The notes beneath the pieces are model-generated. The model did not search any database and was not told the origin of the DNA. It was given only the letters and a program-made list of their open reading frames with translations. Made by a program: the position numbers and the translations under genes. Positions 1-9,273 of a stretch of DNA of 64,000 bases are shown here, piece after piece (the stretch's first letter is position 1; each line of letters starts with the position of its first letter). Source of the stretch: Acidobacteriota bacterium. Its GTDB lineage: Bacteria > Acidobacteriota > Vicinamibacteria > Vicinamibacterales > UBA8438. The stretch is from the NCBI GenBank assembly GCA_009838525.1, contig VXRJ01000014.1, positions 62,001 to 126,000 on the forward strand, written 5' to 3'.

Positions 1-200
1 TCACCATCTTCGGACCGACCGACCCGAACCGCTACCGGCCGCTGACCCCGCGCGCGGAGGCAGTACACGCCGATCTCTGGTGCCGCCCGTGCGGCCGGCT
101 ACGCCGCCCCCCCGCGCGGTGCGCCCACGGCGCGCCAGACTGTCTCACCGGAGTGGAAACCGGGGCCGTCCTCGCTGCCGCCCGGCGCTATTTGGCGTAG
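1..200 (+). CDS. GT9 (ADP-heptose:LPS heptosyltransferase-like), 3' end only
   Basis: The reading frame enters from outside the window (first full codon at position 3) and runs 65 codons to a TAG at 198-200. The fragment starts TIFGPTDPNRYRP, the C-terminal nucleotide-sugar motif of GT9 heptosyltransferases, followed by the Cys-containing stretch CRPCG ... CAHGAPDCL that is common in this family just before the end. GT9 enzymes transfer heptose from ADP-heptose to the LPS inner core on the cytoplasmic face of the inner membrane. With GmhB at 58.4 kb it supports an LPS-bearing Gram-negative cell. Donor and acceptor specificity cannot be read from the fragment. Confidence 0.8.
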   Translation, partial: TIFGPTDPNRYRPLTPRAEAVHADLWCRPCGRLRRPPARCAHGAPDCLTGVETGAVLAAARRYLA

Positions 201-341
201 CTGGGAAGCCGTCGCCCCAACGCACTCCAACAGCCCCCCCCATTTGGGTAGTGCAAGGCAGCGCAGGCTTGCCTTAGGCTGCCTCGTCAAACGAAGCCCC
301 GATACCCAATACGTTTCTACTCGTCCGCGCGGCGCTCATAG

Positions 342-1886
342 TTGCAGGTGCTGTCTGGAAGTCGTTCCCTCCTCGTTGATTGGCTCGCGCTCATCCTGAT
401 TCTGACCGCACTGGCCGTGGCCTCGTCAAAGACAAGCGGCCTGACTGCACCACACGACTTGGATCACTTCAGAGACGTCGCGCTGGCACAGACAGCTCGT
501 GACGGCGCACCGCTATCGGACCAGTACTACCGTGACGAATGGGTCTGGTACAACCCACTGCTCCCCTGGACGCTGGCACTCGGGTCGGCGCTAACCGGCA
601 CCACCGTTGAGACCTTTCACGTTCGGGCAGGGCCATGGCTGAATCTCCTCGGCCCGTTGGCCTTCTACCTCCTGGGGATCAGATGGGTGGGTCGCACTGC
701 CGCTTTCATCGCGCTCGCCATCTACCTGTTCTTCGCGATAGGCGACGGACCTGGCTGGGCCTACGCCACTTACTCCCCCTGGCTGTATTCGAACGACCTC
801 GCGGAAGGCGTCTTCTTCATCTCGGCGCTAGCACTACAGGCGGCGTCCGACAGGCCCACACTGACTCGCGCCATTAGCGCGGGCGCGTTAATCGGACTGA
901 CGTTTCTCACCCACACGGCACCGGCCCTGATTCTGGTTGTAATGGCCTGCGCAGTCTTCGCCCGCCGCTGGAACATACTTCTTCTAACGGGCGCGGTAGC
1001 ACTCGTCGTTGCTTCTCCATTTCTGTATTCCATCGGAGCCCAATATCACTTCCAGGTTGTCCACACGCGTCCGCTTTCCTGGACGTGGGATGCCTTGCCC
1101 ACACTCAACGCGCTCCCGCAGTTCCTGAAGGACAATGCGATCCTGGTTAGTCTGGGGGTCTTCGGCGCGATCATCACAACGTCCCGTCTTCTTCTCGTGT
1201 GGCTTACCACCGCGGTGGTGCTTCTGCTGTACACCGTCTCGCCTGCCGCTCCGCTGATTCCGGCCTTTCATTTCTGGAAGTGGACGACTGCGGCCATGGC
1301 TCTTCTTTCCGGCGCCACGTTGGCGTGGCTCGGCTCCAACGCCCCAGCACATGCATGGGCAGCCGTACGCCAGCCAGCAGCCCTGCCTTCCCGCCAAGTC
1401 AACCTCCTCGCAGTCTCGCTAACCGTGGCGGCAGTGGCCTGGCATTGGCCCGTCTATGTGAACCGTGGCGACTTCTCGCCCGAGCGGACCCAACTGAGTC
1501 GCGACGACGTGGCAGCGGTGAAGTTCCTTCGTGGAGTTACGGAGCCCCAAGATGTCGTGCTCGGGGACGTTCACGCCGTGCTGAGGATCATCGGACCTGC
1601 CGGTCGGAAGACGGTTGCCCCAGATGCGTACCTGGCCAATCCGTATGTGCCATTCGCTCGACGCGCGCAAGCCCGGGAGAGCATGCTGGCCGCGATCGAG
1701 ACAAGGGATGTCGGTACGTACAACGTTCTCGCACGCCAGTACGCCGTGACGATCGCAGTCACGTTGGGCTCCGACGCATGCGCCGCGGCGTTCAGCATGC
1801 TGCCCCCGCGAGCACGCTTCGGTGACGTGTGCATCGCCGGCTACAGCCACTCTGCCAGAACCGATCGCCTCGCTGCCGATCCGTGA
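342..1886 (+). CDS. GT-C type membrane glycosyltransferase-like protein
   Basis: This 514-residue protein starts at TTG. A first membrane helix (about residues 12-30) is followed by a periplasmic loop with an acidic HDLDHFRD motif (residues 38-45), then about ten more hydrophobic segments to residue ~375 and a soluble C-terminal domain of about 140 residues. This layout is that of the GT-C superfamily (ArnT/PMT-like), which transfers sugar from a polyprenyl-phosphate donor on the periplasmic side; the first-loop acidic residues are usually catalytic. The family assignment rests on layout and loop motif, not on a recognised subfamily. A GT2 gene follows 74 bp downstream on the same strand and could make its polyprenyl-phosphate-sugar donor. 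The substrate is unknown. Confidence 0.7.
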   Translation: MQVLSGSRSLLVDWLALILILTALAVASSKTSGLTAPHDLDHFRDVALAQTARDGAPLSDQYYRDEWVWYNPLLPWTLALGSALTGTTVETFHVRAGPWLNLLGPLAFYLLGIRWVGRTAAFIALAIYLFFAIGDGPGWAYATYSPWLYSNDLAEGVFFISALALQAASDRPTLTRAISAGALIGLTFLTHTAPALILVVMACAVFARRWNILLLTGAVALVVASPFLYSIGAQYHFQVVHTRPLSWTWDALPTLNALPQFLKDNAILVSLGVFGAIITTSRLLLVWLTTAVVLLLYTVSPAAPLIPAFHFWKWTTAAMALLSGATLAWLGSNAPAHAWAAVRQPAALPSRQVNLLAVSLTVAAVAWHWPVYVNRGDFSPERTQLSRDDVAAVKFLRGVTEPQDVVLGDVHAVLRIIGPAGRKTVAPDAYLANPYVPFARRAQARESMLAAIETRDVGTYNVLARQYAVTIAVTLGSDACAAAFSMLPPRARFGDVCIAGYSHSARTDRLAADP

Positions 1887-1960
1887 AGTTGGCGTGCGGC
1901 CCACCCACCTGACGTGGTTTACTTGTGGCGGCCCGGACGCCGCACGACTAACAGCCCGCG

Positions 1961-2722
1961 ATGAGCCCACCACTAGGATTGAGCATCTTTTTTCCGGCCT
2001 ACAACGACGCAGGCACCATCGCCAGTATGGTGGTCGCCGCTGAGCTGATAGCCCGTGAGCTGACGGACGACTACGAAGTCATCGTCGTCAACGATGCGAG
2101 CCGCGACTGGACGCCTCACGTGCTAGAGGAACTGACCCGGGTCTATCCCCGCCTCCGTGTCGTGACGCACGCCCAGAACGGCGGTTACGGCGCTGCGCTG
2201 CGCTCGGGCTTCCGGGCCGCGACGAAGCCGCTCGTGTTCTACACCGATGGCGACGCGCAGTACGACCCGCGCGAACTGGCGCTCCTGTGGCGCCGCATGA
2301 TGGACGAGCCGGACCTCGATGTCGTGAACGGCTACAAGATCAGCCGGTCGGACCCGTTGCACCGCGTCGTGATCGGCCGCATCTATCACCACACGGTGCG
2401 CCTGATGTTTGGCCTCCAACTGCGCGACGTCGACTGCGACTTCCGCCTGATGCGGCGCGCGATCTTCGATCGGGTGACGCTGACGAAGAACAGCGGCGTC
2501 ATCTGTCTCGAGATGATGAAGAAGGTGCAGGACGCGGGGTTCCGGATCGCGGAAGTACCGGTCCACCACTTCCACCGCGCCTACGGCGTCTCGCAGTTCT
2601 TCAACGTGGCGCGCGTCGTCCGGGTGGGCTTCGACGTCCTGCGACTCTGGTACTTGCTCGTGATCCGCCGGAGCCACCTGACCGCCAGCGCTCCAGCGGA
2701 CGACACGACCGACTCTAGCTGA
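1961..2722 (+). CDS. GT2 glycosyltransferase (polyprenyl-phosphate sugar synthase-like)
   Basis: This 253-residue protein has the GT-A fold hallmarks of family 2. The N-terminal FFPAYNDAGTI is followed by VIVVNDASRD, then the metal-binding region YTDGDAQYDP (about residues 90-100) and the acceptor-side DCDFRLMRR. It has no clear C-terminal membrane pair, so it resembles soluble or peripheral DPM1-like enzymes that load mannose or glucose from an NDP-sugar onto a polyprenyl phosphate. The product would feed GT-C enzymes such as the one just upstream. Its stop codon directly abuts the stop of the convergent DedA-like gene. The start is ATG; the sugar is not predictable. Confidence 0.85.
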   Translation: MSPPLGLSIFFPAYNDAGTIASMVVAAELIARELTDDYEVIVVNDASRDWTPHVLEELTRVYPRLRVVTHAQNGGYGAALRSGFRAATKPLVFYTDGDAQYDPRELALLWRRMMDEPDLDVVNGYKISRSDPLHRVVIGRIYHHTVRLMFGLQLRDVDCDFRLMRRAIFDRVTLTKNSGVICLEMMKKVQDAGFRIAEVPVHHFHRAYGVSQFFNVARVVRVGFDVLRLWYLLVIRRSHLTASAPADDTTDSS

Positions 2723-3163
2723 CTATTCCGTAAACCAGGGGACGACGACGCCGTCGATGGCGAGAATGATCGCGGCGTAGCGCAAGCCACGCCCAATCGC
2801 CACCAGGACGCAGAACGGAACGATCCCCATGCGCATCACCCCGGCCGCGACGGTAAGCCCGTCTCCGAGGCCAGGGATCCAGGTGAGGAGCAACGACCAG
2901 ATCCCGTAGCGCTGGAACCAGGCCTGCGCCCGGGCGAGTTGCCGCGGGCTGGCGGGAAACCAGCGACGGTCCCGGAACCTTTCGATGAAGCGACCGAGCC
3001 ACCAGAACAGCACGGCGCCCAGCGTGCTGCCAGCTGTCGCGGCCATCACCAAGCCGGGCCACGCCGCGCCCCCCGCAACCGCCGCGGCGAGGGCGGCGTC
3101 CGCGACGAGCGGGACGACGGTCGCGGCGAGGAACGCCGACGCGAAGGCGGTCAGATAGAGCAA
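2723..3163 (-). CDS. YqaA/DedA-like (SNARE-associated) membrane protein
   Basis: This 146-residue membrane protein (TTG start) has helices near residues 8-30, 38-58, 90-110 and 115-140. The stretch RYGIWSLLLTWIPGLGDGLTVAAG is the family signature: an aromatic residue, then a P-G-x-G-D turn between re-entrant hydrophobic stretches. DedA/VTT relatives take part in lipid-carrier (undecaprenyl phosphate) or phospholipid translocation. In this setting recycling of the polyprenyl carrier used by the many GT-C enzymes is an attractive but unproven role. It lies 3 bp after the GT-C gene that starts at 5137, so the two are probably cotranscribed. Confidence 0.8.
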   Translation of the reverse strand: MLYLTAFASAFLAATVVPLVADAALAAAVAGGAAWPGLVMAATAGSTLGAVLFWWLGRFIERFRDRRWFPASPRQLARAQAWFQRYGIWSLLLTWIPGLGDGLTVAAGVMRMGIVPFCVLVAIGRGLRYAAIILAIDGVVVPWFTE

Positions 3164-3166
3164 GGC

Positions 3167-5137
3167 CTAAGCTGCGGGGGAAACGGACCGGACGGCGACC
3201 CTCAAGCCAATGCGCTGGGTCTCGCCACCGACCCCGGATTCGGGGTCGCGCCGCACGTGGCTGACGAACACCCAGATCTGTTCCTGACCTGCCAGCGCCT
3301 CGGCGGGCACTTCGACGGTTCGCGTCTCGGGCTGGTCGGGCGCGAGGCCCTCACAGAGGTCGCGCGACTGCCAGCCCGGCAGTTCGAAATGGCAGGACTG
3401 CGACGTCCACGGTGTGGAGACGTCGAGCGTCAGTGTCACGTCGCCTCCCTGTCCGACGGAAGACCCCGTCGCCGTCGACGGATCGAGGGGCAGGCGCGCC
3501 ACCCGCGACCGGACGATCCCCTTCACCACCTCGTACTGCGGCTCGCTTTCGACCCGCGCGCGGACCGGCCGAGTATTCGCCAGCAGGGACGGCAGTTCGA
3601 AGACGGTCACCTGTGGGCTCCGCGGAATGGGCTGCGGATAGGTTTCTCCCTCGAAAACGCGCTGGACCTGCATCAAGGCGCGTGCTTCCTGGTTGCCTTC
3701 AGCGTGGTCGAACTCCGGTCCGACCACCAGCCGGTCGTAGCCCTCGAGGAAGAGTTGCACCGGGTCCATCAGTTGTTCGGTGCGGGCGGGCGACACACTG
3801 GGAACGCGATAGTTGGCTTGGGGCAAGCGCAGTTCCACCGCCATCGCGGTCTCCGGCGCCGGTTCAGTCTGGTCCAGAAGCCACGCGCTGGCCAAGTGGC
3901 GGCTCTCCGTTGCCACCGCCGAGCGGCGTTCGTCCAGCGCCCGAATCGCCGGCTGCGCCGCCAGCGCGACCACGCAGGCCGGCGCCAGTGCCAGGCCCGC
4001 GGCGCGCGGAAGGCGAGCACGGTACTGCAACACCAGTTGGACGGCACAGGCGGCGGCGATGGCGAAGAAGGGCGGTGTAACCAGCATGTTGCTGAAAGCG
4101 AAGACCCGTTGACCCAGCATCAGGGTAAGGAATCCAACCGGGAACGCCAGGATGACAAGTGCAGCCCGCCAGCGTGTCGCCAACATGACGGCCGCCCCGA
4201 CGATGCCGGCGTAGGTCAGGACAAAACCGCCACCGGCCCTCGACATCCGCCCCAGGTAGCGTTGCGCGTGCTCCCAGCCCGGTTCGACCGTCGCGCCAAC
4301 GTGGCCGAGGATGCCGTAGTGGATGATCTCCGTTGCCATTCCGTTCAGGAAGTCGGAGACCGCCAGCAACGCATACGGCGTGCCGATCAGGAACCCCACT
4401 GCCGAGAGACCGAGCGCGGCGATAACGGTGCGCAGATTGCACCGGCCCGACAGCGCGCACGCCAACAGCGGCGCCGCGACAATCGGCAATCCGTTGTACT
4501 TGCTCGTGACGGCCAGACCCGCCGCCAGTCCGGCCAGCGCGGCGCGTCCGGCCGTCGGATTCTCCATGACCCGTAGCGACAGCCAGACGCATAGCAGGCA
4601 GAACGCCGCCATCAGAGTGTCGACGGCAATGCGCGACGACTCGGTTATCAGAAAGGGAACGCACGCCACCAGCAACGCCGCGAGCACGGCGGGCCACGGC
4701 GACGCGACAACACGCCGGGTGATGCCATAGGTCGCGAGGATCATCACCAAGCTAAAGAAGGTGCCGACCGCCCGGGCCCACATGACGATGCGCGGGTGGG
4801 ACGCCGTCCACAGAATGCCGGTCGGATCGTTTTCGTCGCTCCGTTGGATCTCTTCGATCCACGTGATCTCCCCTTCGCGGGCCGACCACAGAAACCCGCC
4901 TGCGATGGCCGGCAGGCGGATATAGAAACAGAGCGTCGGTTTCAGAAAGTAATAGGGATGGTAGTCGTTGTTCTGCAGCATCCGCACTGCGCGGTAGAAG
5001 TGGCCCGCTTCGTCCGCGTGATAGAAGTAGGGCATTCCTTCGCTGACTCGCGGGGCGCGAAACCAGAGCCCGACGAGGACCACAACGGCCAGTGCGACGA
5101 GATGCGGATGGCGGCGGAGCGCCGCGAGATTTCTCAT
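3167..5137 (-). CDS. GT39/ArnT-like membrane glycosyltransferase
   Basis: This is a 656-residue protein. The first helix (about residues 13-27) is followed by MPYFYHADEAGHFYRAVRM, whose D-E pair at residues 42-43 is the catalytic acidic motif of GT39-type enzymes. About ten hydrophobic helices reach residue ~400. The last ~230 residues are a soluble, beta-rich periplasmic domain with no recognised fold name. It should use a polyprenyl-phosphate sugar on the periplasmic side; the acceptor could be lipid, glycan or protein. The start is ATG. The gene is divergent from the arylsulfotransferase-like gene at 5235, with 97 bp between them. Confidence 0.8.
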   Translation of the reverse strand: MRNLAALRRHPHLVALAVVVLVGLWFRAPRVSEGMPYFYHADEAGHFYRAVRMLQNNDYHPYYFLKPTLCFYIRLPAIAGGFLWSAREGEITWIEEIQRSDENDPTGILWTASHPRIVMWARAVGTFFSLVMILATYGITRRVVASPWPAVLAALLVACVPFLITESSRIAVDTLMAAFCLLCVWLSLRVMENPTAGRAALAGLAAGLAVTSKYNGLPIVAAPLLACALSGRCNLRTVIAALGLSAVGFLIGTPYALLAVSDFLNGMATEIIHYGILGHVGATVEPGWEHAQRYLGRMSRAGGGFVLTYAGIVGAAVMLATRWRAALVILAFPVGFLTLMLGQRVFAFSNMLVTPPFFAIAAACAVQLVLQYRARLPRAAGLALAPACVVALAAQPAIRALDERRSAVATESRHLASAWLLDQTEPAPETAMAVELRLPQANYRVPSVSPARTEQLMDPVQLFLEGYDRLVVGPEFDHAEGNQEARALMQVQRVFEGETYPQPIPRSPQVTVFELPSLLANTRPVRARVESEPQYEVVKGIVRSRVARLPLDPSTATGSSVGQGGDVTLTLDVSTPWTSQSCHFELPGWQSRDLCEGLAPDQPETRTVEVPAEALAGQEQIWVFVSHVRRDPESGVGGETQRIGLRVAVRSVSPAA

Positions 5138-5220
5138 GTCCGAGACGCTCGCCCGAGTCGGAATTGCACGGCCGGTGACGGGCGGAGTCTAGCATGCACC
5201 CGACGGGAGCAGACCGCCGC

Positions 5221-5226
5221 TATACT
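5221..5226 (+). promoter_or_regulatory. Probable -10 box close to the start of the 5235 gene
   Basis: TATACT sits 9 bp before the ATG at 5235. A transcript from it would begin within a few bases of the start codon, so the mRNA would be leaderless or nearly so. No good -35 hexamer is visible 17 bp upstream. This is an inference from sequence only. Confidence 0.35.
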
Positions 5227-5234
5227 GCCCCGCC

Positions 5235-6590
5235 ATGCAGTTCCTGGCGCGGCTCGAGCGGCTGCTCTTCAGGCAACTGGAGGCCTGGCTGGTCCTCCTG
5301 CTCCTCACGATCGTGCTGGTCGGCGCCCTTCTCTTCGCCGCCGTCGTCAAGCACCACACGGAGGGTCGGCGAAGGACCGGCGTTATCGGCGAAGTGGCCT
5401 TCTACGTGGCCGGACTTCCCGAAGAGACGCTACGAGTCTTTTCGGGACTGCGGGCCGGGTCGCGCTTCGCGACCGCGGAGTCGCGCTTCAACACCGGCGG
5501 GCTCACTGTCCACGCCGCGCCCCCGGCGGGCGACGACGGCTATCTGCTGGTGGCGCGCCACGACCCGGAGCGTAATCGCGGCGTGCTCGAACTGATGGAC
5601 CTGGAGCGGCAGGAGACGATCCACGCCTGGCGACCGGATCTCGATCGGGTTGCCGAACGCATGCGCGCTGACCGCGGTCGCGTGCTGGATCGACAGCAGG
5701 GAATGACCCCGTACGTCTGGCCGGACGGATCCCTCGCGTTTCGCGGACTCGATGCATTCCTCGTGATGCTGGACCGTTGTTCCAACGTCGAGTGGGCAAT
5801 TGGCACACCTCGCATCCACCATTCCGTTGAAGTGGACGCCGACGGCTACCTGTGGGCACCGAATCGACCCGAACCGCCCGTCCTACCCGGCGCTGTGGGC
5901 AGTATGTTGGACGAAGCTCTCACGAAGGTGTCACGGTCTGGCACGATCGTGTCGTCGATTCCTCTCGGCGACCTCCTGATTCGCAACGGTTACGGATCGC
6001 TCATCTACGTCATGGACCAGTACCCGATCGATCCAATGCACGTCAACGACATTCAGCCGGTCCTGAAAGATGGTCCCTACTGGCGTCGGGGCGATCTCTT
6101 CATCAGTCTGCGGACAAACTCGGTGGTCCTGCTCTATCGCCCTTCAACCGACAGGATTGTCTGGCTGCAAAGCGGTCCGTGGCTGCACCAACACGACGTC
6201 AACGTCCTGAACGACCACGAGATTTCTATTCTCAGCAACAACACGGCCCGTCTCGGTGACGGACAGTGGCACGTGCTCGGCGCAAACGAGGTCTACATCT
6301 ACGACTTCGCCACCGGCGAATCACGGTCACCGTGGCGCGACGCTCTGCTGCAGCATGACGTGCGCAGCGAAACCCAGGGCCGCGCCACCGTCATCGACGA
6401 GGACGACGTTTTTGTCGAGGAGAGCGACCATGGTCGCGCACTACGCGTTTCAACCGACGGGACGCTCCGCTGGAGCTACGTCAACCGTGGACCGAACGGT
6501 AGAACCTACCAGCTCTTCTGGAGCCGCTACCTGAGTGCGGAGGAAGGCGACCCCATCGCCCAGGCGGTTACGGCGCACCCCTGCCCATGA
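5235..6590 (+). CDS. Membrane-anchored arylsulfotransferase-like (ASST) beta-propeller protein
   Basis: This 451-residue protein has one N-terminal anchor helix (about residues 15-38) and a periplasmic repeat domain. Conserved histidine motifs fit the ASST propeller: HHSVEVDADG (H195-H196), MHVNDIQPV (H269) and [10 protein letters not shown] (H318, H320). Characterised PAPS-independent ASSTs move a sulfuryl group between phenolic compounds through a transient sulfo-histidine. Whether this divergent anchored form does so is unknown. A close paralogue is encoded at 29656-31005, with long nearly identical stretches such as [16 protein letters not shown]. The start is ATG. The neighbouring sulfotransferase at 17.2 kb makes a role in sulfated surface compounds possible. 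Confidence 0.75.
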   Translation: MQFLARLERLLFRQLEAWLVLLLLTIVLVGALLFAAVVKHHTEGRRRTGVIGEVAFYVAGLPEETLRVFSGLRAGSRFATAESRFNTGGLTVHAAPPAGDDGYLLVARHDPERNRGVLELMDLERQETIHAWRPDLDRVAERMRADRGRVLDRQQGMTPYVWPDGSLAFRGLDAFLVMLDRCSNVEWAIGTPRIHHSVEVDADGYLWAPNRPEPPVLPGAVGSMLDEALTKVSRSGTIVSSIPLGDLLIRNGYGSLIYVMDQYPIDPMHVNDIQPVLKDGPYWRRGDLFISLRTNSVVLLYRPSTDRIVWLQSGPWLHQHDVNVLNDHEISILSNNTARLGDGQWHVLGANEVYIYDFATGESRSPWRDALLQHDVRSETQGRATVIDEDDVFVEESDHGRALRVSTDGTLRWSYVNRGPNGRTYQLFWSRYLSAEEGDPIAQAVTAHPCP

Positions 6591-6613
6591 CTGGTGCGAC
6601 GGCCTCACTGTGC

Positions 6614-6631
6614 GCCGGCCTCCAGGCCGGC
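6614..6631. repeat. Palindromic repeat copy 1 (inverted orientation, CC loop)
   Basis: GCCGGCCTCCAGGCCGGC, an 8-bp perfect inverted repeat with a 2-base centre, preceded by TGC. It lies between the convergent genes ending at 6590 and 6641, where the hairpin could also stop transcription from either side. The same unit recurs at 6651, 54016, 56316, 58301, 58335, 58369 and 59012. Confidence 0.85.
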
Positions 6632-6640
6632 AACGTGAGT

Positions 6641-8005
6641 CTATCTTTGTGCCGGCCTAGAGGCCGGCGAACCGGTGGGTTGCGCCCTCTGCGAACCGGC
6701 GAGCGTCTCCGCGTAGAGATCCAGCAACCGCTCGGTGACGGCCGGCCACGAGAACTTCCGCTCGACCAAGGCGCGCCCCGCCTCGCCCATCGCTAGGAGC
6801 CGCGCCGGGTTCGACAGTGCGCCGGCAATGGCGCGGGCCAGCGCCCCGGCGTCACCGGGCGGCACGAGCCAACCCGTGACGCCTTGCTGCACCTTGTCGG
6901 GAATGCCCCCCGCGGCGCTGGCGACTACCGCGCAACGATGCGCCATCGCCTCGAGCGTCACGAGCGAGCTGCCTTCGTAAAGCGTGGGATGGACGAATAG
7001 TGTCGCGGCGGCGTACCACCCATGTACGGCCTCGTCCGCCAAACGTCCGACGAAACGGATCTGGTCGCCCAAATCCGCTTCCTGTGCCTGCTTCTCCAGC
7101 GCGCCGCGCCGCGGCCCGTCCCCGACGAGCACGAGGCGCCACGCCGTCGCGCGCGGCTCGGCCGAAAGCCGCGACAGTGCCTCAATCAACACATGGAAGC
7201 CCTTGTTCGCTTCGAGGCGGCCGACGGCGAGCAGCGGTACGCTGCCGCCGTCACGCGGCACCCGTCCATTGCCGCAGGCTCCGATTCCCGGGTCGTCCGC
7301 ACTCGCGTTCCCGGCGGCCGCCAGAGTGTCGATGGCATCGAGATCGACCGCATTCGGGATGACGCGGAGCCGGTCCTCCCTAACTGCGAGATGTGTCCGC
7401 ACGACCGGGGCCAGTACTTCGTCCGTCGCAATCACGCGGTCTGCCGCATCGGAACATGTCCGCACCGCCGTCCGCAGCGGTCGATAGGCCAGTGTTTTCA
7501 GCCAAGCACGCGAAGGATCGGTCCCGCCGAACTCCTCCAGGCCATGGGGATTGAAGATGAACGGTACCGTTCCGATCGGATCTCGCATCCGGGCCGCTGC
7601 GTAGCCCAATGTGCTCGCGCCGTGGCCATGCACGATCTGCACGCCGCCGCCTTCGACCAGCCGGTACGCCAGCCGCCCCGCCCGCCGTCCGAAGTACGGG
7701 TAGGCGGTATTGCGATCGAGGATCGTCGTCCCGCGCCGACCGGCGAACGGAAACGTGACGTAGGGAACGAACTGCGTCTCGAATCGCCCGTCCGCGCGGG
7801 CGTCTTCAAGCCCGGGCAGCGTAGCGCCGTCATCTGCCCTCCCCTGCACCTGGGGGGTGGGCGGCGGCGTCACCAGCGTCACGCGGACGCCGCGCCGCAC
7901 AAGGTGCCGCGTCATGTCCGCGACGTGCCGTTCCAGGCCGCCGACGCCGTGCCACGGCGCGACGGCCCGCGACAGCAGAACTACCCGAAGCCGTTCCGGG
8001 TTCAC
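6641..8005 (-). CDS. GT4 glycosyltransferase
   Basis: This 454-residue GT-B enzyme begins MNPERLRVVLLSRAVAP with a glycine loop (HGVGGLERHVADM), the N-terminal GT4 pattern. The C-terminal domain carries LLAVGRLEANKGFHVLIEAL and the E-x7-E donor-binding region (LYEGSSLVTLEAMA). It transfers a sugar from an NDP- or GDP-sugar in the cytoplasm. Its start overlaps the stop of the next GT4 gene by 4 bp (ATGA), so three GT4 genes (10434 to 6641) form one transcript. Oddity: its last residues (GSPASRPAQR) are encoded by a copy of the palindromic repeat at 6651-6668, so the repeat has supplied the end of the protein. Confidence 0.9.
   Translation of the reverse strand: MNPERLRVVLLSRAVAPWHGVGGLERHVADMTRHLVRRGVRVTLVTPPPTPQVQGRADDGATLPGLEDARADGRFETQFVPYVTFPFAGRRGTTILDRNTAYPYFGRRAGRLAYRLVEGGGVQIVHGHGASTLGYAAARMRDPIGTVPFIFNPHGLEEFGGTDPSRAWLKTLAYRPLRTAVRTCSDAADRVIATDEVLAPVVRTHLAVREDRLRVIPNAVDLDAIDTLAAAGNASADDPGIGACGNGRVPRDGGSVPLLAVGRLEANKGFHVLIEALSRLSAEPRATAWRLVLVGDGPRRGALEKQAQEADLGDQIRFVGRLADEAVHGWYAAATLFVHPTLYEGSSLVTLEAMAHRCAVVASAAGGIPDKVQQGVTGWLVPPGDAGALARAIAGALSNPARLLAMGEAGRALVERKFSWPAVTERLLDLYAETLAGSQRAQPTGSPASRPAQR
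6651..6668. repeat. Palindromic repeat copy 2 (variant centre), inside a gene end
   Basis: GCCGGCCTAGAGGCCGGC, the same 8-bp arms with AG in the centre. It lies within the last codons of the GT4 gene that ends at 6641 and encodes Ser-Pro-Ala-Ser-Arg-Pro-Ala in that frame. Confidence 0.85.
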
Positions 8006-9270
8006 GCGGGCTCCCCGGTCGCCCGCGCGCAGCGCTCGACCAGCGACCCGTACACGTCTTCATGCTGCTCCGCCACGACCTCCGTGTCGAAGACGGCATC
8101 CACGCGTCGCCGCGCCGCCGCGCCGAGCCGCGCGGCCAGATCCGGATCGTGGCGCAGCCGACGCGCGTGCGCACGCAGCTCGTCGACCGTCCGGGCCAGC
8201 AGCCCCGTCTCGCCGTCGACGACGACATCGCTGACCCCGCCGGTATCCATCGCGACGATCGGGCACCCGAGCGCGCTTGCTTCGATCAGCACGCGCCCCA
8301 GCGGCTCCGGCCAGGTGGAGGGAAAGACCAGCAATGCGGCGTGCCGCATCCAGCGCAACAGCTCCGGCCGCTCCAGCCAGCCGAGGAACCGGACCTCCCG
8401 GCGAGCCGCGTGGGCCTCCGCCTCCATTCCCGCACGCGCGGGTCCATCGCCAGCCACCACCAGCGGCAGACTGAGATCTGCGGTCACCGGCAGCAGGGCG
8501 GAAGCCCCCTTGTTGGCCGCCAGCTTGCCCGCGAAGAGGACATACGGCCCGCGGTCCGGCGGCCCCGAGTGCTCGGTCTCGGCGCGGATAGCCGGTGCGT
8601 CCACCGGATTCGGGATGGTCGTGATGTCCGTGGCCTCCGGTTCCTCCAGCCGGTTGCGCAGCGTCTTCGCCACTGCGTGACTGATCGCAATCAGGGCGTC
8701 CGCCTTCGCCAGCGCCTGCCGCTTCCGGCGGAGATTTGCCCGCATGTACGGAATGAACGGGGTCGCGAGCGGCCACGCCGCACCCGCTCGCGGGCGTACG
8801 CAATGGCTCATCTGGCCCGGCGTGCACTCGGGGCAGACGGTTCCCACCGCCGGATTGAGCATCAGGTCGGTCCAATAGCAGAGCGGCCAGTAATCGCGGA
8901 TGGTGCAGACGGAGGGGATGCCCGCGGCGCGCGCCGCCGTAACGCTGGGAGGCCCGCTGAGGGCGTGCTGCGCATGTACGAGTTCGATCTCGTGCTCGCG
9001 GATGACGCCCCCCAGCGCTTCGGCGAAGCGAGGCCAGTACTGCTCGTTCCGGAACCAGTTCCGGACGAACGGGATGCCTGGCGCCGGCGCGAAGACCGTG
9101 ATGGGGCGGAAATCGTCGAATTCGTCCGGAGTCGCGGCGTTCCCCAGCCGTGGCCGCACGATGGTCAATTCGTGCCCCCGCGCGCGGAGACCACGCGCCA
9201 GCTCGTAGGCGCTCCAGCCGCTTCCGCCGCAAATGGGGGGGAAGACGTCGGTCACAATCAGCAGACGCAT
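8002..9270 (-). CDS. GT4 glycosyltransferase
   Basis: This 422-residue GT-B protein starts MRLLIVTDVFPPICGGSGWSA, a textbook GT4 N-terminus. A central YVLFAGKLAANKGASALL opens the second Rossmann domain, and STWPEPLGRVLIEASALG is the donor-binding E-x7-E region. The insert around residues 125-165 (CTIRDYWPLCYWTDLMLN ... CPECTPGQMSHC) contains several cysteines; similar Cys stretches occur in related GT4 proteins of EPS clusters. It is cytoplasmic, with unknown donor and acceptor. It lies in the three-gene GT4 operon: 3 bp after the gene ending at 9274 and overlapping the next gene by 4 bp. Confidence 0.9.
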   Translation of the reverse strand: MRLLIVTDVFPPICGGSGWSAYELARGLRARGHELTIVRPRLGNAATPDEFDDFRPITVFAPAPGIPFVRNWFRNEQYWPRFAEALGGVIREHEIELVHAQHALSGPPSVTAARAAGIPSVCTIRDYWPLCYWTDLMLNPAVGTVCPECTPGQMSHCVRPRAGAAWPLATPFIPYMRANLRRKRQALAKADALIAISHAVAKTLRNRLEEPEATDITTIPNPVDAPAIRAETEHSGPPDRGPYVLFAGKLAANKGASALLPVTADLSLPLVVAGDGPARAGMEAEAHAARREVRFLGWLERPELLRWMRHAALLVFPSTWPEPLGRVLIEASALGCPIVAMDTGGVSDVVVDGETGLLARTVDELRAHARRLRHDPDLAARLGAAARRRVDAVFDTEVVAEQHEDVYGSLVERCARATGEPA

Positions 9271-9273
9271 CGC

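Noticed and set aside
2590-3163. Alternative minus-strand frames as genes near the DedA-like gene
   Set aside because: They overlap the GT2 or DedA-like gene and show no domain.
2939-4576. Long plus-strand open frame (545 codons) opposite the GT-C gene
   Set aside because: It is antisense to a clear membrane transferase; its translation is Arg/Gly/Asp-rich low-complexity, typical of shadows in GC-rich DNA. Similar shadows at 7022-8680, 8062-9525, 54959-56284 and 61273-63342 were dropped for the same reason.
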